Shown piece by piece: positions 1 to 8,689 of a stretch of DNA of 11,014 nt (position 1 is the first letter of the stretch; each line of letters begins with the position of its first letter). Below the pieces are notes generated by a model. It saw only the letters and a program-made list of their open reading frames with translations, was not told the origin of the DNA and searched no databases. The stretch comes from Phoronis ovalis (taxonomy: Eukaryota; Phoronida; Phoronidae): positions 1-11,014 of the forward strand of contig JAOXYB010057301.1 of NCBI GenBank assembly GCA_028565635.1, given 5' to 3'. Position numbers and translations under genes: made by a program.

Positions 1-1255
1 TACATTATTCTTATGAAATCTTGCTATATGCTTTGGTGTATTCCAACGCATTTCTGTGTATATCGGTTCATATTCTTCGTATTCCTACGCATATTTACGA
101 TATGTTTAACGTGACTAATAAATTTCTTTTGTTATCAGATTAAATAGTACTACGCATTCGGAGTGTAACTTAAAGCTCTATAACTTTAAGTAATTGTTGA
201 TGGTTTTATTTACAATTACTCGCGGGGATATGACTTTGAATCAGAGCAATAGAGAATGCCCAGGAAAGGAAAGGTTATTTTTGACCCTGGAATAATAACG
301 GGAGCAGGACGGGAAAATGATTTTGCTGTTTTCGTGGTATACTAGGTGGCTTTTTCTTTATTTAGGTATAGATCCTGGCTAAGGTTGTAATACCCCCTTC
401 AAATCGGAAGAAAACATTAATTAGCACATCACATAAAGCCATTTATACAGCATTGAATTAAAATGTTTGCATATAGGCTCGACAACTGAATGTATTTACA
501 TACTCATTTGATTCTTATGATCGATTGATTTTCCTGTTATTACATCGTCGTTGACTAGTCAGGAAGACAGTGACTTTGCCTGAATGTAACTATGTCATAT
601 AGTGTGTACGAGTAACTAATAATTTGTCCCGTTTTTTTTCCATAATGGTAAACTCGTCGGCAAAAAAAACAACGTCTGGATTAAAGCTTCAACAGATCCC
701 CCATTTTGCGAGTATTAATACAAGTCATATGAATGATATATGTTTAGTGAAGATTCCTCTAATTCGGCTAGAAACACAAGTGGCAGCACGGTCCAGATAC
801 CGCAAAAATTCCGGATACAGATTCAATGATTATAAAATGTAATCCAATTATATAAGGGAACAGGCGGTATGAAAGTCGCTCAAATACGGATGCTGTTACA
901 AAGTTTTTGCAAGCAGAACAACTCGCACTGAGATATTTAAGAAGAACTTTATAAAACTATAACCAATACAGCGATTAAAATATCATTAAAAAAATAATAC
1001 TTGGTGTAATTAAATATGAATTCAAATAAAAAATCAAATCATCTGATTTCCATTACAATGTGTAAAACAGTAAATATGAATCTTGTAGTTTCTAAACAGC
1101 AGTCTTGAAATTACGATATTAACCTTTAAACTGGTTGATATCAATTTTGAGAAATAAAAACACTGCTGGCAGAAAACAATGTAACTTTATTCAAGGTTAG
1201 TCTACTAAACTGCATACAATAGATTGAATCAGCGGTAATTGATGAGGGGAAGGAA
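1..1255. other. Unassigned AT-rich DNA
   Basis: I see no gene here that I can defend. Short open frames exist, for example from an ATG at 200 (31 codons), an ATG at 256 (29 codons) and an ATG at 645 (65 codons). None shows a recognisable domain, and none is flanked by a convincing acceptor and donor pair. The stretch 240-345 is richer in G and C than its surroundings and could be an old exon or mobile-element fragment, but nothing identifies it. A short motif like gtattccNacgcat occurs at 38-51 and 79-92. Confidence 0.5.
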
Positions 1256-1260
1256 ATAAA

Positions 1261-1400
1261 TTAATCCAAATTGCTTTTCAGCAATTTATGCTTATTCAGT
1301 GTGTTCGATCTAGTGGTAGCCCTCCCCCACAGCAGGGCGTAACTAATCTTGTAAACATCATAATTCACCAAGTAAAGGAGCAGCCACTTATTCTTGCAAT
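1261..1400 (-). pseudogene. Possible LINE reverse transcriptase C-terminal fragment (relic)
   Basis: A 77-codon minus-strand frame (ATG near 1494, stop at 1261) contains the run NYDVYKISYALLWGRATT followed by LNKHKLLKS. This resembles the thumb region after the catalytic core in jockey/CR1/RTE-type LINEs, where a line such as 'SYG..(I/V)WG' is followed by a 'LNKL..LQKRA' helix. That family comparison is from memory and the match is short. The upstream part of the frame (about 1440-1494) aligns instead with the 390-bp satellite found further right, so only about 1261-1400 would be LINE. No catalytic motif, no flanking LINE sequence and no 3' tail are seen. It could also be a chance open frame. 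Confidence 0.22.
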
Positions 1401-1464
1401 CGTTTTTCTGAATTTTATGACATTTGAGCTTGCGTGAGAATTTCAAAGCTGCCCTCATTTTCTC

Positions 1465-4165
1465 AAAAATGGATTTTTTTGCAACACATTTCATATTGCT
1501 GCATGAATCTGGATACAGCTGTCAATATCTCCTTCTTAATGTGTAAATATAGTTTATGAGAAGTCACTTCACTTTAAAATTGTAACTGAAAACACCCAAT
1601 TGTGGAATAAATAAATTTTGTATAAATTTCAAATTACTGAATGAATCGTGTTCAATCTGGTTACAAATATTTCTTATTATATTAATATATGAGAAGTGTT
1701 TTCAGTTTGAAGTTTTATATCATACCGTGTGAGTGTTTTCTGGTAGAAAAAAGAAACTCGCAAAACATCAGAGAACAAAGTGTATTTTTTCAAATACCTC
1801 ACAACAAATATAGCTAATTAATAGCTTACCAAGTTTTTATATGAGTTACGAATGTAATATATTTGACAAACTACCCATTTATGATAAAACTGCTCTTTGT
1901 ACTAAGAAAAAGTACTTGACACTGTGGAAAGTAGCAAAATTTTAAGGTTCAAAATTTTCTCTCAAAAGTGGATAGCTTTTTTGCAATAAATTTCTCAAAT
2001 TACAGAATGAATCTTGCTAAAACTGCCTACAAATATTCTTTAATATGTTAATATATGAGAAGTCTTTTCAGTTTGAAGTTTATAACATGACTGAGGAGTA
2101 TTCTGCATATTTTTAATCATACCTTGTGATATTTTCTGGTAGAGAAAACAAACTCGCATCAGAGAATAAAGTTAATTTTTTCAAGTTCCTCATAACAAAT
2201 ATAGTTAATTAATAGCTTACCAAGTTTGTATATCAGTTATGAATGTAATATATGTGACAAACTTCCCATTTATGATATAACACCTCTTTGTACTAAGAAA
2301 AAGTACTTTATACTGTGGAAAGTAGCAAAACTTTAAGGCTTAAAATTTTCTCTCAAAAGTGGATAGCTTTTTTTGCAATAAATTTCAAATTACTAAATGA
2401 ATCTTGTTAAAACTTCTTACAAATATTCTTTGATATGCTAATATATGAGAAGTGTTTTCAGTTTGAAGTTTTATAATATGATTGAGGAATAAATTCGGTA
2501 TGTTTGTACATTATACCTTGTGATATTTTCTGGTAGAAAAAAGAAACTCGCAAGCCATCAGATAGCAAAGTGCATTTTCTCAAGTTGCTTATGAAAAATA
2601 TAACTAATTAATAGCTTACCAAGTTTTTACATGAGTTAAGAATATAATATATATGACAAACTAATCATTTATGATATATCAGCTCTTTGTACTAAGAGAA
2701 AGTACTTGACGCTGTGGAAAGTAGCAAAATTTTAAAGTTCACAATTTTCTCTCAAAAGTGGATAGCTTTTTTGCAATAAATTTCAAACTACTGAACGAAT
2801 CTTGCTAAAACTGGCTACATATGTTCAATAATATGTTAATATATGAGAAGTGTTTTCAGTTTGAAGTTTTATAACATGATTGAGGAATAATTCTGCATAT
2901 TTTGTATATGATACCTTGTGATATTTTCTGGTAGAGAAAAGAAACTCGCAAAACATTAGAGAATAAAGTGCATTTGTTCAAGTTCCTCATAACAAATATA
3001 GCTAATTTATAGTTTACCAAGTTTTTATATGAGTTACGAATGTAATATATGTGGCAAACTACCCATTTATGAGAAAACAACTCTTTGTACTAACAAGTAC
3101 TTGATACTGGAAAGTAGCAAAATTTTAAGTTCAACATTTTCTCTCGAAAGTGGATAGCGTTTTTGCAATAAATTTCAAACTACTGAATGAATCTTGCTAA
3201 AACAGCCTACAAATACTCCTTAACATGTTAATATATGAGAAGAGTCTTCAGTTTGAAGTTGTATAACCTGATTGAGGAATGTTTTATTTGTATATGAGTC
3301 CCACGGCTGTGATTTTTTCCCGGGATTTTAGAGAAGAGAAACTCGCACACATCAGAGAATAAAGTGCAGTTTTTCAAGTTCCCCATAACAAACATGGGTA
3401 ATTAATAGCCTACCAAGTTTGTATGTGTTAAAAATATAATACATGTGCAAAACTAACCATTTGCACTTGTAGGAAATTAACTTGAAACTGTGCAAAGTAG
3501 CAAAGATTTAAAGTTTGCCGTAGCTTTTTTTTGCAATAAATTTCAAAGTACTGAATGAATCCTTCTAAAACTGCTTACAAATATCCCTTAATATGTCAAT
3601 TTTTGAGAATTATTTCTTGGTTTGAGTTTTATAACTTGATTGAGGAATAATTTGTATATTTGTGTCTCATATGCCTGTGCTTTTTTAGAAAATTTACCTT
3701 TTTCACTGGATGAATTTTAAATTACTGAATTAATCTAAGATGCAGCCTACCCGGGCTGCCTAGAAATATATTTCTTAATATGTTAATATATGAAAAATGT
3801 TTCAGTTTGAAGTTTTATTACCCAATTGAAGAATAATTTTGTATAATCTCAAGCGCATAAGTATATTTATTTTTGACTAGTGAGGCTCTTTATGACAGAG
3901 AAACTCGCAAAACCTCAGAGAACAAAGTCCATCGATTACTTAATTGTGACAAGTTTGACATATAGGCGGCATATAGCTAGGATACAAAGCTAACAAGTCA
4001 TAGCTTACTAAGTTTTTGTGTTAAGAATAACAAATACATGTAAAGTTAGAATGCTTTGGTCTAAGAAATTACTACTTCTAGATAATGTGCTGCAGAATAT
4101 AGTTGGGACTTTTTTAAGTACTAGATAAATTCAGAATAAATTTCAAATTATACTGTAAACCCGGC
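1465..4165. repeat. Tandem array of about 390-bp AT-rich satellite units
   Basis: The anchor 'atatatgagaag..tttcagtttgaagtt' recurs with gagaag at 1691, 2057, 2447, 2845 and 3237, then in degraded form at 3605 and 3792. The spacings are 366, 390, 398, 392, 368 and 187 bp. Other blocks recur in the same order in each unit: agaaactcgcaaa, aatagcttaccaagttt, ctctttgtactaagaaa, caaaagtggatagctttt and gcaataaatttcaaa. The four central units (about 1691-3236) are the best preserved. Both flanks decay: a half-unit at 1465-1560 with its anchor at 1558, and scattered blocks to about 4165, with one more at 4467-4500. No open frame is conserved between units, so the array looks non-coding. It lies either in an upstream intron of the gene at 5939-8850 or in the intergenic region. 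Confidence 0.9.
3742..3759. other. Small GC-rich hairpin inside the satellite
   Basis: The 6-bp arms gcagcc (3742-3747) and ggctgc (3754-3759) flank a loop containing part of a cccggg palindrome. It sits where other units read 'ctgcctacaaat', and it looks like a local duplication of 'ctgccta' within one degraded unit. No function is claimed. Confidence 0.5.
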
Positions 4166-4866
4166 ATTTGAACAACCGGACTTCAAAAGAGCAGACTTGT
4201 GTTCTTGCTATGAGTATACCTGGTTACTTACGTTAATCCGTTTACACACATATTTCCAGATAATGACTCAGTTAAAATTTGTTGTATCTAAGATATCTTA
4301 AATTACCTTTCATCATTATGGTATTTGAATAAATGAAGAAAGTTATGTAGAAATGATTTGAATTTTGTTTTAGGAATCAATCTTGAATACCAGTTTCCGA
4401 AAAGTGTGTTTACGCTTATTGTCGATTACGCGGCAATTATTTCCTAGCTGCTTACATAACTTGATAGTTTTTTTGTAATATATTTGATATTACTGCTTGA
4501 ATCAATAAATAATACAGTCTATAAGTTATTTCAACACTGTGCAATGCAACATGAAACTTGTCAAAAGTTGTAAAACTAATTTTATTAGTCGGACTGTCCT
4601 TGATAATGTGAGAAATGCAAACTTCTTATTTAATGCATTTTACGCGTACAATTAACTTTGCAATTTGTTAATTTTGATAGAATGTGAATTGTTTTAATTT
4701 CTTAAATACAAAATAGATTTGTATTGCTGCTGGTCAAGCTATCGATTACGGACCGCATTTAGTTTAGTGCAGTTCAACCCGGCTGCTCATCAATTATTAG
4801 TGATGATTTAAGAAATATAAATTTAATAACAAAATATTTAAATGTTTAACTGTAAATTACTGGTGT
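4166..4866. other. Unassigned region between satellite and reverse transcriptase relic
   Basis: No gene was found. A satellite-like block appears at about 4467-4500, so part of this DNA is probably an extremely decayed continuation of the array. The rest shows three scattered 'cgattac' motifs (about 3934, 4422 and 4743) and two 'aacccggc' motifs (about 4159 and 4778). These may be traces of another mobile element, but I cannot identify one. Confidence 0.4.
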
Positions 4867-5659
4867 TCAAAAAAACCTAGACAACTTTTTTACAAGCATA
4901 CAGACTGATACAATATTGGTGTTGTAAGCACGTAATTTAAAGTATTTATTAATAATTCTTTTAGCTATTATATGTGTTTTACTGTTATTCTTAAAGGTAG
5001 AAATGAAAATGATCTTGTTAATTTTATTTTGGGTTGCGTTACATCTTTTAGATGTGTATTCTAACATTTTAATCATTTCTCTAGGATATTTGAGTCTTAT
5101 TAATCTACTTTTGAGAAGTCCAATTTAATGAGTATATTTTTCAAAGTTAGAGCAAAGCTTAAAATATTGATTTTGTTCACCTCGATCTAATTATAGATTT
5201 AAAATGACTAATATGATGGGATGAAGTAGAACGGATGTAAGTAAATTTCCTGAAAGGTTTCTCGTAAACATAAGTTAGTAAGTTTAGTTGATTAATTCTG
5301 GTATGATGTTTGGTTATTACCCTGTCTAAGAAAGTCATAAAAACGGTATTAATAGATATAGTAAAAGGTATATTAGTAGGGTAGTAGACAATTAAAAAGA
5401 TAGAAATAAATTAAGATCAGTTTCATTACCGATTAAAATGCTATTACCATCATCTACATATCTGCTGAAAGTTTTAATTTTATGTTTAAGTTCGCAATCA
5501 TTAATAGCTCGTAAATAAAATGTACAATTCTTTGAGAAGTAAATTTAAATTAGATTGTTTACCGCTGTTGTAAGAGCCCATTGCCATGCCTATAACTTGC
5601 TCGAATAATGTTTTACCTACACTACTGGACAATTCGTATCGGTTATATATTCGGAGATT
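4867..5659 (-). pseudogene. Decayed reverse transcriptase, probably Penelope-like retroelement (3' part)
   Basis: Read on the minus strand, four collinear frame segments give the second half of a reverse transcriptase in the correct order. Segment A (5659-5501) has FEQVIGMAMGS, matching the 'Q.IG.PMGS' motif, with GMAMGS at about 5590-5573. Segment B (about 5530-5392) has SRYVDDGNS, with the catalytic YVDD box at 5460-5449. Segment C (5398-5177) has a YVYEKPFRKFTYIRSTSSHH stretch, matching the 'Y.KP...Y.Y..SSHP' block that follows the palm. Segment D (about 5185-4867) has RLIRLKYPREMI and ends KKLSRFF, like the 'RLL.RGYP' and later thumb motifs. Three frameshifts (near 5520, 5395 and 5183) and an in-frame TAA at 5127-5125 break it, so it is not functional. 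The N-terminal reverse transcriptase motifs and a GIY-YIG endonuclease are not seen. Penelope-like is the best fit from motif style; another non-LTR lineage is possible. Confidence 0.75.
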
Positions 5660-5938
5660 TTATAATAATTTATAAAATATAATATATAAAAGATTGGCTT
5701 TAATGATTATTTCCATTTCATGTCCTATGCTACCCAGGGATATGCTTAACGCTGATCGTACATTGCAGACTGAACTGGTGTTCGTATTATTGTGAAGAAA
5801 GTGGCTGTCAATTGTACGCACCTTTATGACACCATAACAGCATTTATGCTGTTTACAATGTCATATGATGTTGTATTATAAACATATTTTCGCAGTATTG
5901 CAGCTGTACGTACAGACACGTGTTTCTTTAACTTTTAG
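5660..5938. other. Intron or upstream DNA before exon 5939-6096
   Basis: No convincing coding sequence is seen. A minus-strand open run of about 66 codons (about 5863-5665) continues up to the reverse transcriptase relic but carries no recognisable motif. A perfect 7-bp hairpin lies at 5836-5853: aacagca, loop ttta, tgctgtt. The last 20 bases form a pyrimidine-rich acceptor tract ending in ttttag at 5938. Confidence 0.5.
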
Positions 5939-6096
5939 TTCCCCCAGCCACCTGCATAGACGTTTACAAGTCAGGTAAAAGGACGAGTGGAACGTACATG
6001 ATTGACCCAGATGGAAAAAATAATGGATTCGAAGCGTTTGAAGTTGAATGCAACATGACAACGAGTCCACCAACGACTGTAGCCCATCACGACAGT
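5939..6096 (+). CDS. Fibrinogen-like/CNTNAP-like extracellular protein, exon 1 of the visible three (5'-partial gene)
   Basis: This exon carries the start of a fibrinogen-like module. It has two leading bases that complete a codon from an unseen upstream exon, then 52 codons. Visible residues 5-37 run from TCIDVYKSG through SGTYMIDPDG to FEVECNMT, the usual 'C.d....G...SG.Y.I.p......f.V.C.M' pattern, with cysteines at 5 and 37. N38-M-T is an N-glycosylation sequon. The end (TTVAHHDS, residues 45-52) matches the family segment that leads into the next module. The acceptor is gtttctttaacttttag ending at 5938; a second AG at 5946-5947 would also keep the frame. The donor AGT|GTGAGT at 6097 leaves a complete codon, phase 0, which exactly fits exon 2. 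No ATG or signal peptide is present, so upstream exons must exist. The product is presumably secreted or on the cell surface; its binding partner is unknown. Confidence 0.85.
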
Positions 6097-6111
6097 GTGA
6101 GTCCTCACACT
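6091..6111 (+). promoter_or_regulatory. Hairpin across the exon 1 5' splice site
   Basis: The bases agtgtga (6094-6100) are perfectly complementary to tcacact (6105-6111), with the 4-base loop gtcc. The donor GTGAGT begins at 6097, so four of its six bases lie in the stem and two in the loop. In RNA this would mask the site from U1 snRNA pairing. If intron 1 is not removed, the frame runs 12 codons and stops at a TAG near 6133. Any regulatory effect is inferred. Confidence 0.5.
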
Positions 6112-6278
6112 AATTTTTATGAGAAAGAGTGTTAGTGTTATTTATTTCCAAATTGCGATTTCAGGCCAAGCTCCTCCTAATAGCCTTCCTGCGTAAATTC
6201 GTGTTTGAAAAAAAATGCTCGTTGTAAATTTCATTCTTCTTTCCACATGAGAGTGAACCGAGTTTTTGTATTTTTTAG
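6097..6278 (+). other. Intron 1 (182 bp)
   Basis: The intron is bounded by donor GTGAGT and by acceptor tttttgtattttttag, a strong pyrimidine tract. It joins phase-0 exons and holds an in-frame stop soon after the donor. Apart from the hairpin over the donor, no other element is seen. Confidence 0.85.
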
Positions 6279-6567
6279 GAGGTGCGAACACCTGTTACGA
6301 AATGTAAAAATAATGGTTGCTATACGTTAACTGTGACCTACTCGTCAGCGACGGCGACACAGCTTTCTGCTCTAGTGGACGTCTCTGCCTCATGCCGCCA
6401 GTATATTAAATATGAATGTCATAATTCAGTAATGGTTTACAGCGGGCCCACCTATTATGCATTTTTTCACAATCGGGATGGTGAGCCGAGATACTACTGG
6501 GGCGGATCTAATCCAGCAACCGGAGGGTGTGCATGTAAACTGGACAACTCCTGTCCCCGAAACGCAG
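6279..6567 (+). CDS. Fibrinogen-like/CNTNAP-like extracellular protein, exon 2 (core module)
   Basis: The exon gives 96 complete codons (visible residues 53-148) plus the first base of a glycine codon. It follows the acceptor at 6277-6278 and begins GAG GTG (EVRTPV). Family hallmarks appear in order: the 'Y.....ATQLSALVDVS' block, SCRQYIKYEC (Cys 91 and 99), RDGEPRYYWGG (residues 119-127), then GGCACKLDNSC (Cys 136, 138, 144). This layout is that of the region following the fibrinogen-like start in contactin-associated-protein/neurexin-IV-type proteins and many uncharacterised invertebrate secreted proteins. Two more cysteines (61 and 66, KCKNNGC) sit in a loop that I recall as usually cysteine-free, so an additional disulfide is possible. 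The exon ends CGCAG|GTTAGTG, a strong donor, and its last 46 bp are the source-like copy of the intron 2 minisatellite. Reading past the donor gives an immediate TAG (6570-6572). Confidence 0.92.
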
Positions 6568-7890
6568 GTTAGTGACAACTAGAGAGTGTGCATGTAAAAT
6601 GGACAACTCCTGTCCGTAGAGCGCAGGTTAGTGACAACTGGAGGGCGTGCATGTAAACTGGACAACTCATGTCCCCAGAGCGCAGGTTAGTGACAACTGG
6701 AGGGCATGCATGTAAACTGGACAACTCCTGTCCCCAGAGCGCAGGTTAGTGACAACTAGAGAGTGTGCATGTAAACTGGACAACTCCTGTCCGTAGAGCG
6801 CAGCCTAGTGACAACTGGAGGGCGTGCATGTAAACTGGACAACTCCTGACCCCAGAGCGCAGGTTAGTGACAACTGGAGGGCGTGCATGTAAACTGGACA
6901 ACTCCTGTCCCAAGAGCGCAGGTTAGTGACACGTGGAGGGCGTGCATGTAAACTGGACAACTCCTGTCCCCAGAGCGCAGGTTAGTGACAACTAGAGAGT
7001 GTGCATATAAACTGGACAATTCCTGTACATAGAGCGCAGGTTAGTGACAACTAGAGAGTGTGCATGTAAACTGAACAACTCCTGTCCGTAGAGCGCAGCC
7101 TAGTGACAACTGGAGGGCGTGCATGTAAACTGGACAACTCCTGACCCCAGAGCGCAGGTTAGTGACAACTGGAGGGCGTGCATGTAAACTGGACAACTCC
7201 TGTCCCAAGAGCGCAGGTTAGTGACACGTGGAGGGCGTGCATGTAAACTGGACAACTCCTGTCCCCAGAGCGCAGGTTAGTGACAACTAGAGAGTGTGCA
7301 TATAAACTGGACAATTCCTGTACATAGAGCGCAGGTTAGTGACAACTAGAGAGTGTGCATGTAAACTGGACAACTCCTGTCCGTAGAGCGCAGATTAGTG
7401 ACAACTGGAGGGTATATATGTTCATGTAAATTGGACAACGCCTGTCCACAGAGCGCAGGTTATATTAGTGACAATTGGAAGGTGTACATGTAAACTGAAC
7501 AAAATTTCCGTCGACAGTATGAAGGTTACTTAAAACCGGAGGGTGTGCGTGTAAATTGGACATCCCGGGGATAGCTATAGCGGGTCTCTGATAACTGACG
7601 AGTATATGGATGCAAGTTGAACAACTTATGTCCGTAGTGTAAAGGTCATAGGGATGTAAGAAATATTTTGCAAGTAAACGGACAACATCTGTCCGGAGCA
7701 TGAGGGTATACATGTAAATTGGATAGCTCCATTATGGTCAGTGATGACCCGAGGATGTGGGTGTAAACTGTATAATTCTGCGCAGGGAGGATGCGTGTGC
7801 AAATTTGACAATTCGTGGCTGCATGAAGGTTAGTAGTAGAAAATGGCTGTGCATGTAACCAGGACAACTGCTCCGGAAGGTTAGTCAAAC
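6522..7890 (+). repeat. 59-bp minisatellite made of the exon 2 end plus its splice donor
   Basis: The unit is the last 46 bp of exon 2 (6522-6567) plus the first 13 bp of intron 2. The donor position recurs at 6568, 6627, 6686, 6745, 6804, 6863, 6922, 6981, 7040, 7099, 7158, 7217, 7276, 7335 and 7394, every spacing exactly 59 bp. Twelve of these 15 keep CAG|GTTAGTG; 6804 and 7099 have cc and 7394 has at in place of gt. After this come an interrupted copy at 7459 and degenerate copies near 7525, 7584, 7645, 7706, 7737, 7829 and 7880. Exon 2 reads ccccgaaacgcag, while many units read ccccagagcgcag, so the units share changes the exon lacks. Each unit also has a small ggaca/tgtcc inverted repeat. 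Minus-strand open frames here follow from the repeat and are not genes. Confidence 0.95.
6804..7393 (+). repeat. 295-bp higher-order duplication inside the 59-bp array
   Basis: Five consecutive 59-bp units at 6804-7098 are repeated at 7099-7393 with a single difference that I can see (ctgaacaact near 7072 against ctggacaact near 7367). The order of variant units is preserved: the donorless cctagtg unit, the caagag unit, the acacgtgg unit, the catataaac/tacatag unit and the ccgtag unit. This shows a recent block duplication rather than independent single-unit slippage. Confidence 0.92.
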
Positions 7891-8407
7891 CGGTTCGACT
7901 TTTATAGGTATTGGATACTGGATGCAATTTTTTTATCAAACCAGCTGAGTGTATTCTGTTTTTGACCAACAATCCCGTGTTTTTATATCAAATTAGCTAA
8001 CTGATTTCCATTTGAGGAAAATAAGAAACAGCAGATGATATATTTTGAAGCAACAATCACTTGATAATTTACAGACTCGTTTTTACGTTCCGAAAGTATA
8101 AATTATCAAATTTTAGATAGTATAATTGAAACAAACCGGATTTGTAGCAGAAAACATTATTTTACCTAATCTAGTTATTGGTTCCCACCGTTCACCACTA
8201 TCAAACATTTTGGTCAGTCACTCTCTGAGCACGGAACAGACGCAGATTATTTATCTCTGATTATTCGACCCAATGTATGTTAATTCATGATAAATTTACT
8301 TGTACGATATAGTAATCAAAACAATGAATATTCCCTGTCATATACACTCTAATACCTAAATTGTATTACAAGTTAAATAGGAAAACGATAAACCATATGT
8401 GAATTGG

Positions 8408-8557
8408 CAATGCTCGCTGCTCGCACTTAATAAGACAAATTAACAAAAAAAAATGCCTCGCGGTAATTTAAAAAAAGAAAGCTAAAACAAATTTAAAAAA
8501 TGGCCGCCAAAAGAAAATGCTGTTCAGACTTAACAGACCCCAATGCTCGCTGCTCGC
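8408..8557. repeat. Pair of 17-bp direct repeats 133 bp apart
   Basis: The sequence caatgctcgctgctcgc occurs at 8408-8424 and again at 8541-8557. Both are GC-rich islands in an AT-rich setting with A-tracts between them. They could be the ends or internal repeats of a small non-autonomous element, but no terminal inverted repeat or clear target duplication was identified. Confidence 0.6.
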
Positions 8558-8689
8558 GAAAACCCTCCTATATCCCTCATATATATAAAGCCAAGGGAAT
8601 TATTTGTGATGACATGATCAGTGACTTGTCATACTAAAGTGTTCAAATGGTATTTCTATTGACAGAAGCCATGTTTTAATATGTTGCAG

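Larger units (their letters stand above)
6568..8689 (+). other. Intron 2 (2122 bp)
   Basis: The donor is CAG|GTTAGT at 6568 and the acceptor is atgttgcag ending at 8689. It is a phase-1 intron: the G left by exon 2 joins GT of exon 3 to make glycine. The first 1.3 kb is the 59-bp minisatellite. From about 7890 to 8689 I see only AT-rich sequence, including a pair of 17-bp direct repeats at 8408 and 8541, and no further exon. Confidence 0.88.

Noticed and set aside
200-345. Two overlapping small frames (31 and 29 codons)
   Set aside because: Too short, no conserved motif, and no regulatory context in a eukaryotic genome.
624-842. Plus-strand open frame of 72 codons
   Set aside because: No domain, no splice signals, a non-ATG upstream start and a length expected by chance. 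The minus strand here briefly reads FFADEF, hinting at a transposase, but it is broken by stops and too short.
2856-3080. Minus-strand open frame of 74 codons
   Set aside because: It lies wholly within one satellite unit and is not open in neighbouring units.
5876-6073. Minus-strand open frame of 65 codons
   Set aside because: It is antisense to exon 1, which has clear family motifs and splice sites.
6568-7460. CRISPR-like array
   Set aside because: Units are contiguous with no unique spacers, and they derive from exon 2 of a spliced animal gene.
7465-7972. Overlapping minus-strand open frames (82, 61 and 108 codons) with repeated SNLH/HPP motifs
   Set aside because: They are the reverse complement of the decayed 59-bp repeats; the repeating peptides follow from the DNA repeat, and the plus strand is intronic.
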